64,000 nt of DNA, from the NCBI RefSeq assembly GCF_029407905.1, contig NC_073626.1:82611482-82675481 (forward strand). Direction: 5' to 3'. The notes under the pieces are model-generated. The model was not told where the DNA came from. It did not search any database and saw nothing but the letters and a program-made list of their open reading frames with translations. Shown in pieces: positions 42,657 to 54,681 of the stretch (the first letter of the stretch is position 1; the number at the start of each line of letters is the position of its first letter). Source of the DNA: Bubalus kerabau. Its lineage: Eukaryota; Chordata; Mammalia; Artiodactyla; Bovidae. The position numbers and the translations under genes are program-made.

Positions 42657-43059
42657 GCCTTTCCTTTATGTTCAACACAATACCATCTGGCTGATTCTAG
42701 GACAAAGAGAAACTGATCTAGGACAAAGAAACTATCTCAGTGTGATTCAAACATAATGGATTCAGTTTGGGGCCAAATCAATGACTTCTGAATTCTGCAC
42801 ATAAAATATTTGGTTTATTTATGTAGACAACACTTGGTTATAAGTAGTTTCCACGCTTTTTTGATTAAACAAACATTTGATGCAATTGACCAAATGAGGC
42901 AGTTATTTTGCTGTGTCTTAGATACTTATCAGGATTTCTCTGAGATAATATATGTGCTCATTTTTCTCAAAATATTAGCTTAGGGGCAAACCAAACAATA
43001 GGGCATTTTTTGGGGCCAAAGATGCTTTCCTGTATAAGAAGAGGCAGTTGAATATAGTT

Positions 43060-43200
43060 AAAAGAGTACTAGAGTCAATAGACTTTGAATCTAGTCTGGC
43101 TTTGTTGCTATCTAATTATATTACCTCCCACAAATCGCTGTCCCTCAGTTTGTTTTATCTGTACATGGGCAGGAAAGACAGGGACTATTACATTTCTTTT
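43060..43200 (+). mobile_element. MIR SINE fragment
   Basis: It contains gaatctagtctggctttgtt, then ccctcagtttgttttatctg. Confidence 0.55.
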
Positions 43201-43227
43201 ATATAGACTTTCTGCAGAATAGCACTG

Positions 43228-43330
43228 CATGTATACCTGTGGCGGATTCATTTTGATATTTGGCAAAACTAATACAATTATGTAAAGTTCAAAAATAAAA
43301 TAAAATTAAAAAAATTTTTTTTATATTAAA
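43228..43330 (+). mobile_element. Bovine L1 3' terminus (about 100 bases)
   Basis: It starts at gcatgtatacctgtggcgga and ends in an A-rich tail, as a severely 5'-truncated L1. Confidence 0.85.
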
Positions 43331-43584
43331 TAGTGAGAAATTTAGTTTCCCATGTGCCCGATTTAAATGTTTTCCTTTTAACATACTATAAATACAAATC
43401 ATGCCTTGTACACATTTGTTTTATGGTGTATTATCCTCATGCCTAGAAAGATAAAGTTCTTCCTAGATAAAAGATAGCTTAGTAAATAGCTAGTCTTTAT
43501 CTAGGTATTTTCAAAGTCAGCTTGTTTTCCCAAGAAACATTTTTCCAATTTATTATCTAACTTGTGGTGAAGTTGCTTAATGAT

Positions 43585-43599
43585 CCAGCAGGGGGTGCT
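43585..43599 (+). promoter_or_regulatory. CTCF-like motif
   Basis: CCAGCAGGGGGTGCT matches the CTCF core consensus (CCASYAGRKGGCRS type) at nearly every position. A weaker look-alike, GGCAGGAGGTGCTGG, follows about 28 bases downstream. The match is outside any recognised SINE, in the intron 1.3 kb from the exon at 44900. Confidence 0.5.
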
Positions 43600-44329
43600 A
43601 TGTAAGAAGGCTGGCAGGAGGTGCTGGAGGGATACTATTTGTTATGGAAGTATTTAGATACTTATTTCTCTACATTCATTCAGCATCTATGCTGCGTCTC
43701 AAATGTATTTTAATTACGATGCAAAATCTTAAGGGTCATCTAGAATTGCAGTATTGTTAATGAGTTTGGCACAGTCATTCTTGTCTCTGAATAATTTGTA
43801 AAGAAAAACGCCACTTCACAGTAGCTATTTTAGAATACCACCCTTCTTGGCTATTCTCTCTCTCTTTTGGATAAATGAGCATCTTTGCTAATTTGAAGAT
43901 TATAATTATAAAAGAATATCCTTACATTCCATTAAACTATAAAGCTTCTACCAATAAAATGACTTCTCAAATCCTGTGGCTCGAAGGCCACAGAATATGG
44001 AGCCCAACAAACTCTTTTGAATGACTTTATTATGCACTGGCTCTAAAAATCGGTGGTCTTACTGAATCCTGCTGTTTCCTATAATCATAATTGGTTTAGC
44101 AGAGTGCCTACATTGCTAATCTCCCTCATTTCTATGTTGATTAAGCTACTCGTAATGGATTTAGTGCATACAGAGAAATGAAAAAAGCAAAAGAAATTAT
44201 ATTGCCAGTGAATTTAAATTAACTATACATGTGACCAAGGAGGATGGGAGGCAGACCCACATTATTAAGATTTTGAAATTAATTCCCAACCTTCCTGAGG
44301 AGAATAGCTATAGGTTAAATGATAATTGT

Positions 44330-44765
44330 GGCAATAATAACACATTTATACAGTGCCTTACGGCTTACATGTAAATTATCTCTTTGACTCTTTGCAGAGA
44401 CCCTCTGCAGTAGGTGGTTTTTCCCATTTTTCAGTTAAGGAAACTGAAGTTCAGAGAGGGGTTAAGATAGTAGCCCAAGTTTATACAAATGGTAAGTGGC
44501 AGCGTGCATGCTAAGTGGCTTTAGTCATGTCTAACTTTTTGTGACCCTAGGGGCTGTAGCCTGACAGGCTCCTCTGTCCATGGGATTCTTCATGCAAAAA
44601 TACTGGAGTGGATTGCCATGCCCTCTTCCAGGGTATCTGCCTGACCCAGCGATTAAACCTTAGTCCCTTATGTCTCCTGCATTAGCAGGCAGGTTCTTTA
44701 CCACTAGTGCCACCTAGGAAGCCCCAGCAAGTGGCAGAGCTGAAGCTTAATTTCAGATACCCTGA
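44330..44765 (-). mobile_element. MIR SINE split by a Bov-tA insertion
   Basis: The left part contains ggaaactgaagttcagagag. The right part (44738 on) resumes with agctgaagcttaatttc. The Bov-tA at 44503-44728 sits between them with AAGTGGCAG on both sides (44494-44502 and 44729-44737). Confidence 0.75.
44503..44728 (-). mobile_element. Bov-tA SINE inside a MIR
   Basis: The reverse copy begins cgtgcatgctaagtggcttt and ends at ccacctaggaagcccc. A 9-base target duplication flanks it. It ends about 170 bases from the XIRP2 exon donor at 44899. Confidence 0.9.
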
Positions 44766-44899
44766 ATTTGATACATAGTATTTCTGTTTTCTCTACTTTA
44801 TCCAATTGTCCAGTAGTATTCTTATATTGCCATGTAAAGAGGGCATGTGAAAGGCAGACAATCAGCCGGCCTAATGCAGAAGCACCAGGAGCAGCTTAC

Positions 44900-45060
44900 A
44901 TTGGCGGAGAAGCTGCGGCAGTCGCCCCTGGAAACAGCTGCCTGGTACTTCGCCATCCGTTCCTTCAAGGACACCACCTCTTGGAGGTCTGACTCACTCT
45001 TGCTCTGCGTGGCAGTGTCTTCTGCAAATCCACTCGCAGGCTTATTAGGGCCAGTAGTCA
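44900..45060 (-). CDS. XIRP2: XIRP2 exon with the usual start methionine (residues 1-19) and an open upstream frame
   Basis: This 161-base exon ends ...[16 protein letters not shown]|gtaagc. The ATG at 44954-44956 begins [13 protein letters not shown], the equivalent of the canonical human start [13 protein letters not shown]. The frame is also open upstream through the whole exon (34 codons, [20 protein letters not shown] then [14 protein letters not shown]) back to the acceptor tttgtttttag. The exon begins with two bases completing a split codon, so a longer N-terminus joined from a further upstream exon is expected; human long isoforms read through a similar GPNKP...VVSLKERM segment, from memory. 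Which start dominates cannot be told from the DNA. Confidence 0.95.
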
Positions 45061-45359
45061 CTAAAAACAAACGTAGCATGCTCAGATACGATTCAGGTTT
45101 TGAAAAGAAAATCACATCATCTTAGGAACAGTGAAGGCACTTAAAACATCTGGTTTTGGAAAGCAGACTGTAATATACCACAGTATTGCCCATGTTTCAC
45201 GGTCACCTTCTTTTTTTAAACTTTCAAGCAAAGCTACAAAATGCCCATAGAGAAGCATCTGCTTATGCAAACAGCAAATTAAAGTACTGCCCCTCTTTCC
45301 TGCCATCATTCAGATAAACAGTAAGTATTTATTAAGAGACACATAATGTTAATGAAACT

Positions 45360-45560
45360 CCTGAAGCACTATGTGTTGGGTTTACGCTAAATGCTATAAA
45401 AGCATAATCTCATTTACTTCTCTAACCATCTCATGAAGTATGTCCCATTATTTTCCAAAATTTACAGATAAAGAAAATTGAGAATCAGAGTAATTAAAAA
45501 ACTTTCCCATGATCACGCAATTAGTAAGTGTCAGATTTGGTGGTTTGACTAAATCTTTAG
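45360..45560 (-). mobile_element. MIR SINE
   Basis: It contains taatctcatttacttctcta, then cccatgatcacgcaattagt. Confidence 0.65.
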
Positions 45561-47489
45561 CAAGCCTAAAAATTGCTCTTTGCCTCTCACCTTACCCTTC
45601 AACCCTCAAGGAGATAGATCTAGAAAGATCTATTGAGATAGATCTAAAATATGTGAATGCTATGAGAATTATAGACTGGAGTTTTTCCTTTTATTTCATA
45701 GAGGCATGTGTTGCATAAGACAGAATTAATAGTTCCCTTTAAAAAAAACTTTTACCAGTCATTCCAGATCACCTGATATTTTTCTCATGAAAGCCATCTA
45801 CCTGACAAAAATATAGGGCATTAGATATTACATATTTGCAAACAGAGCAAAAGCCTGATTGCATGACCACAGGATAACAGATGTTAGAAGCAGAAATGTC
45901 TTAGAGATACTGTAGTCTCATTTGGTCTAATCGGTTCCTTTTAGGCAAAAGGAAACATCTAAATGTTTCTTGATGTGGAAGGAATATAAGGATCCTCCCT
46001 GGTTAGTGTGATTCTTCATGTTTATTTAAATATTGGTGCCAGAGTTGATTTCAAAACTAGTTTTTGTTATTTAATTCAGTGTTCTTTGTTGCTATCACTC
46101 TGTTTGTTCGTTTACTATTCACTCTTTAAAAATTGTAATTCCAAAATCATTTCAAGGGCTCCTTCTGGGGCCAACCAGTGAATGGTGTGTGTTTTGATGT
46201 CTATCACTCATTCATACACCCCTTTCTCCTTAGGGCTTGTTGTTTTCTGGACTCATAGGGTAGTGGTTTTTGGTGTACTTTGTTATTTGAATTGGTTTAC
46301 TAACACTGACTCAAAGCCCCAGAAAACCCCAATTAACAGACCACCAAGCTGTTTCCTCCCTGCCTTGTTCCCCTATCTTCTCACCTTGTCCCCACACTGA
46401 ACCATCTTATTACATTGTTTGTTTTTTCCATCAGCTACTTCAAAGTTTATGTACACACAGCAATTTGAGAATAATATGTGTGACCCAGGAGAGATTAAAA
46501 ATCATTTGTAGTTTGACTCCGTGAGTATTTGGCTTTCCTTAAGGACTTCTTATTATATTAAATTATGGATATATTTTAAGGTTTTAATTTTTTTATATTT
46601 TATTTCACTCATATCAAAAAGAAACAAAATATAAAGGAATAAGACATTGTATCATATGCATGCTGTGATTGTATAACCTGATATATTCACAATAAATGTG
46701 AATTAGTTTTTAAAATGTACCTGTCTTCCAAAAACTCTATATATCCACACAAAAGTATAACTCCTCCAGATAATCCTGATAAAAAGAGATTCCCACAAAC
46801 TACTGAAAGCCTTTCACATGCTGAAGAAAATATATCTTTATTTTTCTCTGTGCGTTGTCTGTTTGTATAGATGAATTCTGATCATGTTCAGCCATACTCC
46901 TCTTGTTGTAAATGGTCACTATATAAATTTTATTGAACATGAACCACTAAAGTTTTTCCACATTATGATATAAATTTCATTTTGTACATTATTCATAAAA
47001 TATGTCATTCTTTTATCAGTCTTAATAGAAAGTCAGTAGTTTATTTTTGCAAAAATGTACAGAGTATTTACTTCCTAAATACTTCAATTTTTATCAATTT
47101 TTATCCTACTTACTGGGAAATGCCTAAGATTATTAATGGTCAGGAAATCAGTTGCCTGAGTATGAAAGAGATTTGGCTTCCATTGCCTTGTGGCTCTTTA
47201 TTCTGATCACAGAAAAGACATTACATTTTAATCTCTGTTTTTCTCTCTCTCTCTCCCTCTCTTTTTCCCATCAGTGACTTTGCCTACACAGGCAGGGTAG
47301 TGGAGTAGAAAACCTCCCTGGAGCAAATAAATTGTGTCCATGTTTTTTAACCTCCTAAGTCAATGTCTTTTAATTTCCTCATCTGAAAAACAAGGTGATG
47401 CTTCCTGCCGAATGTACTGTGAGGCAGCAACCCATTTGTTCCTATCCTGATGTTGATGACACCTGATGTACATTTGTAAGGTTCATAAA

Positions 47490-48560
47490 ACAGCCTCTTT
47501 TTTTATTTTTAACTTATTTATTTATTGAGGTATAATTGCTTTACAGAATTTTATTGTTTTCTGTGAAACCTCAACCTGAATCAGCCATAGGTACACATGT
47601 ATCCCCTCCCTTCTGAACCTCCCTCCTGTCTCCCTCCCCATCCCACCCCCCTAGGTTGATACAGAGCCCCTGTTTGAGTTTTCTGAGCCATACAGCAAAT
47701 TCCTGTTGGCTATCTATTTTATGCACCCCACTCTAGTACTCTTGTCTGAAAAATCCCATGGACGGAGGAGCCTGGTGGGCTTCCGTCTATGGGGTCGCAC
47801 AGAGTCGGACACGACTGAAGTGACTTAGCAGCAGCAGCAGCATATATTTTACACATGGTAATATAAGTTTCCATGTTACTCTTCCCATACATCTTACCCT
47901 CTCCTCCCCTCTCCCCATGTCCATAAGTCTGTTCTCGATGTCTATTTCTCTATCGCTGCCCTGTAAATAAATTCTTCAGTACCATTTTTCTAGATTCTGT
48001 ATATGTGCGTTAGAATACAATATTATCTTTCTCTTTCTGACTCACTTCACTCTGCATAATAGGTTCTAGGTTCATCCACTACATCAGAACTGACTCAAAG
48101 GTGTTCCTTTTTATGGCCGAGTAATATTCCATTGTATATATGTACCACAACATCTTTATCTATTCATCTGTCGATGGACATGTAGGTTGCTTCCATGTTC
48201 TGGCTATTGTAAATAGTGCTGCAATGAACAATGGGATACATGTGTCCTTTTCAATTTTGGTTTCCTCAGGGTATATGCCTAGGAGTGGGATTTCTGGGTC
48301 ATACGGTGGTTTTATTCCTAGTTTTTTAAGGAATCTCCATACCATCTTCTATAATGGCTGTATCAATTTACATTCCCACCAACAGTGTGAGAGCGTTCCC
48401 TTTTCTCCACACCCTCTCCAGCATTTAGTGTTTGTGGACTTTTTGATGAGGGCCATTCTGACTGGTGTGAGGTGATATCTCATTGTAGTTTTGATTTGCA
48501 TTTTTCTAATAATAAGCAATGTTGAGCATCTTTTCGTATATTTGTTAGCCATCTGTAAGG
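47490..48560 (-). mobile_element. Bovine L1 3' region, reverse orientation
   Basis: It reads as antisense L1 3'UTR and ORF2 end: tttattgaggtataattgct at the 3' side, then cttccatgttctggctattg and ccaacagtgtgagagcgttc further in. The minus-strand frame at 48160-48345 ([20 protein letters not shown]) is the ORF2 C-terminal region. It contains a nested SINE at 47730-47846. Confidence 0.9.
47730..47846 (+). mobile_element. Bov-tA SINE nested in L1, 5' truncated
   Basis: It reads cactctagtactcttgtctg through gagtcggacacgactgaagt to a (GCA)n tail, interrupting the L1 between tggctatctattttatgc and tatattttacacatgg. Confidence 0.88.
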
Positions 48561-48724
48561 ACAGTCCCTTTCTTAGTGATGTGTGGCAAAGAAGATAGGA
48601 ACATTGGTTGCCTGACCTCATGATATGCTCTTTCAGAATACGACTGAGATTAGAAACAGTGTTAACTGAGTTTAGTGTAACTTTAAACAGAAAGGCAACA
48701 CAGAACAAAGTGGGTGTAAGACAG

Positions 48725-48835
48725 ACTCAAAGATATCCTGTACAACACAGGGAATATAGCCAACATTTTGTAATAACTGTAAATGGACGATAACCTTTAA
48801 TAATTAAATAATTTAAAAAAATTACTAATAATTGA
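48725..48835 (+). mobile_element. Old L1 3' end fragment
   Basis: It contains cctgtacaacacagggaata, then ccaacattttgtaataactg and an A-rich end, in sense orientation. Confidence 0.55.
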
Positions 48836-49675
48836 CTGAAAACTAAAGATGCTATTGTCATAAAACATTTGCAGAAAATAGGGAATAATAGAACCTGTAA
48901 GTGTCCTAATGGAAAACAGAGGGTGGAGGAACATGTTATAAGGCTACAGTGGTCTGTGAAAAAGAGGAAGGGAAAATAAAATTTTAGATGACTATTTCTG
49001 ATAGAAAGCATTATAAATATTTACATCACAAAACCATTGTTCTAGACGTTATTTGTCTCTGGGATTTAGAGGTAATTCACTGTGCAGATGAGTAAATAAA
49101 CTTTTTTAAAAGTTCAATGAATTCTCTCACATCTCCAGTTAATGAGTTCTCCAGCCCAGCCTAGACTCTATTGTAATCCTATATATAGAATGTTTTATTT
49201 GCTGATAAGAAAATAATTGCTAATCCACCCCAAAATTAATTCTTTCTGTAATAGAATATATCCTGTAAAGCACAAAGAGCATATAGGGAAGCACTTGGAA
49301 AGAATATATACCACTAACAAATCTAAGCTGTTATTATGAGACTATTGGAAACCAAGGGTAAGAATGCCTTTTCAAAGAATTCTGAGATTCTTAGGGAAAA
49401 GATTTCTATTATTACCTTTTGTAATATAAGAAGTTACATACTCCAGTTAGACCCAATTTATGTCCACTTCCTATTTTCTTAAATCATGAGAGAGTTGGTG
49501 ACTATTTTTCATGTCTCTATTTTCCATGAGCCCCAAACATGTGCTTTTCTTCTGCAGTTTTTAAAAATGAAGAAACTGACTAAACCAATTGATCAATCAA
49601 GCAAATTTACCTAGGTTGCAAAATTTATTATGCTTCCTTGAATTTTACTTCCTGTGGAAAATCCTTGTTTAAGGA

Positions 49676-49828
49676 ATTTTTATTTTTTTTTTTATTTTTT
49701 TTTTTTTTTGCTTTCCTTGTTTTTATTTATTTTTTTTTTTTTAATTTTATTTTATTTTTAAACTTTACATAACTGTATTAGATTTGCCAAATATCAAAAT
49801 GAATCCGCCACAGGTATACATTTTTAAA
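49676..49828 (-). mobile_element. Bovine L1 3' terminus, reverse, with long poly(T)
   Basis: A T-rich tract at 49678-49765 is followed by the reverse complement of the L1 3' end (gatttgccaaatatcaaaat, then gaatccgccacaggtataca). Confidence 0.85.
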
Positions 49829-50825
49829 AAAGCAAAGTAGTATAAGGTAAGGCAGAATGCCCTGGTTTTGTTGAGCAATTATTCATCTGCATGTAATCAG
49901 TCACAGAAGGGTTTGCATAGTCGGCCTTCTGTGTTTTCTTGGAGGTGGTAATAGTTTTAAGATATCAGATATACAAAATGATGAGGAATAGTCAATGTTT
50001 TGAATACACTTTGAAATTTTCTCCTAATTTCACAATTTCTGTTATCAGTGAAAGAATTCTTAGAAATATGCAGAGACTACTATCAAGAGGCATTTCAAAG
50101 GGGTCACTGAGACATTTGCTATGAACTAGTCTTTGAATTAGCTGTTCAGGAATTTTCAAAGATGCAATTCAGTGTTTTTATTTTATAAATGATATGTTCC
50201 TAGAGCATTAAAAAATGACAAATCTATCCTTATTTTTCATTTAAAAATGTCTAAAAAGTGAATTAACAAGTTATAAATATAATTCTAGGGTCTTTTTAGA
50301 GTAATGACTTGGAAATAAAGGTTAATGTCTAGATACATAGTGGTAGGCTCAGTGTATTGCTTCAACTTATTTTCAAAATACAAGAGGCCCATTCCCAAAT
50401 CGTAGTTGTGGGTAAAGTTTTATGGAAAAGACGATTATGTCAATGGATGTTATTGGATGAAAGACTGATATTGAACACCAGGAGCTTCAAAACTGGCCTG
50501 CACAAGAATGGTGTAAATTTTCGTGAGTCACCTCTTTACTTCTCCCTTTTGCCTGCACAATACAAGCTATGTGAAATAAAGTAAAAAAATACTTTGACCT
50601 CTTTATTTCATTAAGAGACTGTTTGCTAGAGTCTGAGTTGTGAAGCTGATATTTGGTCTCTCTGATTTAGAGCACAGGTATAAGCAGAGGTGTGTCTGAT
50701 TTCCTAGCTGTGGTGAAATCAGAAGGAAAGTTATCAAAGGTGGGAAAAGAGCTAAAGGTATAAAAGTTTTTTAGAAGAATTAAAGCACACATTGAAGGCA
50801 GTTAATAGAGTTACTATATGTTGCA

Positions 50826-51028
50826 GAGGGCTCCCCGGGTAGCTCAGATGGTAAAAAATCTGCCTGCAATGCAGGAGACCTGGGTTCCATCCCTGGGTCC
50901 AGAAGATCCCCTAGAGAAGGGAATGGCTTCCCACTCCAGTGTTCTTGCCTGGAGAATTCCATGGACAGAAAACCCTAGTGAACTACAGTACATGGTGTCA
51001 CAAAGAGCTGGACATGACTGAGCGACTT
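50826..51028 (+). mobile_element. Bov-tA SINE
   Basis: It runs from gagggctccccgggtagctc to gacatgactgagcgacttta. Confidence 0.92.
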
Positions 51029-51463
51029 TATTTGTCATATACTGCAGAAGAGAAAAACCAATTGTGAAATACTAATGACAATGTGAAAGAAGATGACAAA
51101 GATGGATAAAAGACAGCAACATTCAAAATGCTACTGCAAGATAGTAGCATTTCAGTGGGAAGGTGGAGGAATGAGCAGAACAAATAAAAAATAGAATTTT
51201 TGCTGAAAATAGAAGAAATATTTGCTGAAAATAAAAGTTGGGCATTGGTAGATTTAAAGTATTTACCATAATCCAGGATAAAAAGTGATTTTAAAACACC
51301 AATAGTAAATCCTGGTAAAACATTTCAGAATCAAGGAAAAGAAATTACCCAGACAGATGAAGGGTTTCTGTGATGATGAGGCAAAATTCAGGATGTCTTC
51401 TTTTTAACACTGAACACTAAAAGCAGTTAGAGAACTGATTACTGAAATTTTAGTTTCCATAGA

Positions 51464-51536
51464 GAACTAGAGTCTCTGTGAATTAGAGTCTATGTGAATT
51501 CAAGACTCTGAGAACTAGAGTCTATGTGAATTCAAG
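51464..51536. repeat. Short imperfect tandem repeat
   Basis: Units of the form gagtctatgtgaattcaag and gagaactagagtct recur two to three times within about 70 bases. Confidence 0.75.
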
Positions 51537-52839
51537 TTGGTACCCATGTGAAAAGTCAATAAAAATCCAAAACACAATCCTTTGAACAAGTCAGCCAAAA
51601 AGAAAACAAAGAGACTTAACAAAATCAAATGGAATAGTATAAAACCAAATGTAAATAAACATGTGCCAAACTTCACCTAAAAGACAAAAACAAATATTAA
51701 TAAGTCCAATCATACGCCACTTGCAAGACAAAATTTAAAAAGAAAATATTGGGCAAGAAATTGCCAGGCAAAAATAAATGAAGAGGAGTTATCATGGCTA
51801 TTTTCCTTTCATGCAGTAGCATTAAAAACAAAAATATGTTCAATGAAATAGAGAGCTATTCTATAAATAGAAGATGCCACCCCACTATGAAGCCATAGCA
51901 ACAATGGGCTTCTGGATGCTGACTAGCATAGAACAGAAACATATAAAGGTCATCTGTAACAAAAAGGAGAATTTTATATAATTGTTGTGAACATAATTGC
52001 TGTGGATGACTTTAATATTTTTCCATCTTTGCCATACGAAATTTCAAAAATAAATTAGCTGAATTATACTTTAATAAGGTTTATTTTAATGTCATTTATG
52101 TATTATTTATTATTAAACAAATGCTGATTATAATAAATATCCATTATGCTCCAGAACCTCCAGTCTAATTGGTAAGAGAGACAGGCAGTTTTAGTTCAGA
52201 GCGTTTATGGTTTTCCCTCAGGTTGAGTTGGGAGCCCCTGGGATGGGGAGAACCTAATCTACCTGGGTGTGTCATTGCGTTAGGTGTCAGGAAGGCATCC
52301 TGAGAAGTGGAATATCTGCACTGAAACAAGAAAGAGTTGGCATGTGACCATGTGGAAGAGAAGAAGATGCAGAAAAGGAAGGAAACAGCAGCATTACCAA
52401 CAAATCGTGTTGGGAAAATTAGCCATGCTTTTGAGGAAAACATTAAGAGTTTCTCACCACATGTCAAAGTCAGGAAAATATTTAGAAAACACCTAATATG
52501 ACCAGATTCACACCACCAAGTGCTTTGTCGTGATCTTATTTCTAAAGCAAGACTTAACTGATTTTTAAAATGATGAAAATTCCTTAGAGAGATATAGCTA
52601 ATTCATAAAATGAGTTCAGTTGGACTTTCTCAGCATAAAAATTCAAAGTGACAAAATCTTTCAAAATATGTATTGAGACAAAAGAAAACTGGAGGACAGA
52701 CAAGTATAATAAATAGGCTGAAGTGTTAATTTTCTAATTTTCTGTAAAGAACACTGGTTGAAAAAAAAAGCTAATATTATTGAAAAGATAAATAAATGAC
52801 TCAAAAGAATGATTCACAAGCAAAAAAAAAACAATAGAA

Positions 52840-53045
52840 AATATGTATAAAGTGCTTTCTACATGTCAGACATTAGTCTTTCTAATGCTCTCAACTGCCT
52901 TATGAGGTAGGGACTATATTTATTTTTAATCTCCATTTTACAGATAAGGAAACAGAGACACAGAAAGACTGTCAAACTTGCTCAAGATCAGGTGGCTAGT
53001 AAGCTTCAGAGCTGGAAAGGAAGCTAGACAATCTGGCTCTGGGTT
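52840..53045 (-). mobile_element. MIR SINE
   Basis: It contains ccattttacagataaggaaa, then cagagacacagaaagactgt, in reverse MIR order. It is one of the best preserved MIR copies here. Confidence 0.75.
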
Positions 53046-54324
53046 CTGTGACTTAAGTACAATTCTATGGTATATCTCAAGAAGTACAAATGTCCAAAAA
53101 CCAAACCCAAACAATTACCTTCCCAAGGAAAGAGATGAAGTAAAATTCAAACAACAAAATGATGTTGTTTTTTTTGCTGACTCATTGCATATGCAATAAA
53201 AACATATAAAATAAACAAATAGACTTAGAATACTGATCTGATGTATAATTATGACTCAAAAGAAATTCTAAGGTTTAATAGTAATTTGAACTCTCAGGCA
53301 GAAAAATAAGAATTTAAAGATTTTTTTATTAGAAATTTTCTAAAATAAATTTAAAAAGCCTTTATTTAGTCCAGACTAAAAGCCAGGCAAAGAATGAGCT
53401 GGAGTGTCACAAAAGTCCACAAAACTGATGCAAATACAGATGTCAGCTTCAAGAAGGCAAGTATACTTCTGGAGACATATTAATAGCCTTGCTATTATAT
53501 TCTGGATGCATTCTAAAGAAGTCAACTACTTAGTACTCAGAAAATTGACTTAGAACTAAATTGGGAGAATGATGAACTAAATTTCATAAAATCTAAATAT
53601 ATGATTTATAACCCAGCTCAAATTTGTGTACACCAGATCAAATCTATGGACATACCATAGACTCAGAGCCATTAGCATGAATAAATTTTCTATAATTCTT
53701 AACATTTGCATATCCCTCAGCTAATAATAAAATTCATCTCTTTTAAGCATTCAGAATGCTGCTGCCAAGTCAAATTTGTACTCAATTTGAGTTTTATATA
53801 TTTTACCCTTATTTGAATATTATAAAACCAAGAAATAGGTGGAGAATAAAATGAAAGAGCAAGTGTATAGCAAATCTTGCATTAATTTACAGTGTTTGAA
53901 AAAAACATGGAGAAGAAGGGCAGAGAGTTAACTGAGTAAAAGTGTTTGACATGGCGGCACAAAAGGCATGCTGTGGCATATGCACCCAGTAAATCAGATT
54001 CCACCTTTTAAACCAACCTCCCTCTGGCCCCATTCCCCCCAGAAGCATTGTATCGTGTGTACTCTAGTCACCTCTCCAAAATCCATTCATTCATGTGATT
54101 TGCACGATTTATACATTAACAAGAACAGATCATCTCTCAGGGTAATAAAAAGGATTAGTTCTTGCCTTCTTAGTAAATCTTCCCTAACCACTATTCTTCT
54201 TATTCAGGTATTGGAAGAGATCCTACACATCCAGTTGCCTTATAGGGGAGAAAGACAAGGTTTAGCAATGTGGTAAACAAAGTATAGGTTCTCAACAGAT
54301 GTGTACATCCTTATCCCCAAATCT

Positions 54325-54331
54325 GTGAGAG

Positions 54332-54364
<33 letters not shown>
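54325..54364. repeat. (TG)n microsatellite
   Basis: An uninterrupted TG run at the tail side of the adjacent reverse Bov-tA. Confidence 0.9.
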
Positions 54365-54366
<2 letters not shown>

Positions 54367-54572
54367 TCAGTTATGTCCTGACTCATTGCGACCCCATGGA
54401 CTGTAGCCCACCAGGCTCCTCTGTCCATGGGGTTCTCTAGGCATGAATATTGGAGTGGGTTGCCATTTCCTTCTTCAGGGGATCTCCCTGATCCAGGGCT
54501 TGAACCTGTGTCTTTTGCTTTTCTTTCATTGGCAAGTGGGTTCTTTACCACTGCACCACTGAGAAGCCCCAG
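54365..54572 (-). mobile_element. Bov-tA SINE
   Basis: The reverse copy runs from gttcagttatgtcctgactc to caccactgagaagcccc. Confidence 0.92.
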
Positions 54573-54594
54573 AATCCATGAATATGATATTTTA

Positions 54595-54673
54595 TTGGGT
54601 TGACCAAAAGTTCATTCAGATTTTCCTGCAAGATATTTCAGAAAATCTTGAGTGTACTTTCTGGTCAACCCAA
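54595..54673. mobile_element. 79 bp mariner-derived MITE with TA duplication
   Basis: Terminal inverted repeats start TTGGGTTGACCA on both ends and extend, imperfectly, about 30 bases inward. TA dinucleotides at 54593-54594 and 54674-54675 are the Tc1/mariner target duplication. There is no coding capacity; the transposase must have been supplied in trans. Confidence 0.85.
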
Positions 54674-54681
54674 TACATGAC

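Larger units (their letters stand above)
39316..44899 (-). other. XIRP2: XIRP2 intron, 5.6 kb
   Basis: It holds Bov-tA copies at 40698, 42447 and 44503, MIR relics at 39870, 42190, 43060 and 44330, an L1 3' tail at 43228 and a CTCF-like motif at 43585. A patch at about 40140-40620 is richer in G, C and CpG than its surroundings. The stretch 40910-42180 appears unique, with no feature I can name. Confidence 0.85.

Noticed and set aside
45608..45655. Repeated and palindromic agatct units (atagatctagaaagatctat).
   Set aside because: A small local repeat; no element or function is indicated.
53470..53490. Minus-strand MSPE followed by GT, resembling the start I recall for a long human XIRP2 isoform.
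   Set aside because: Only four residues match, the following bases do not fit, and the donor is weak.
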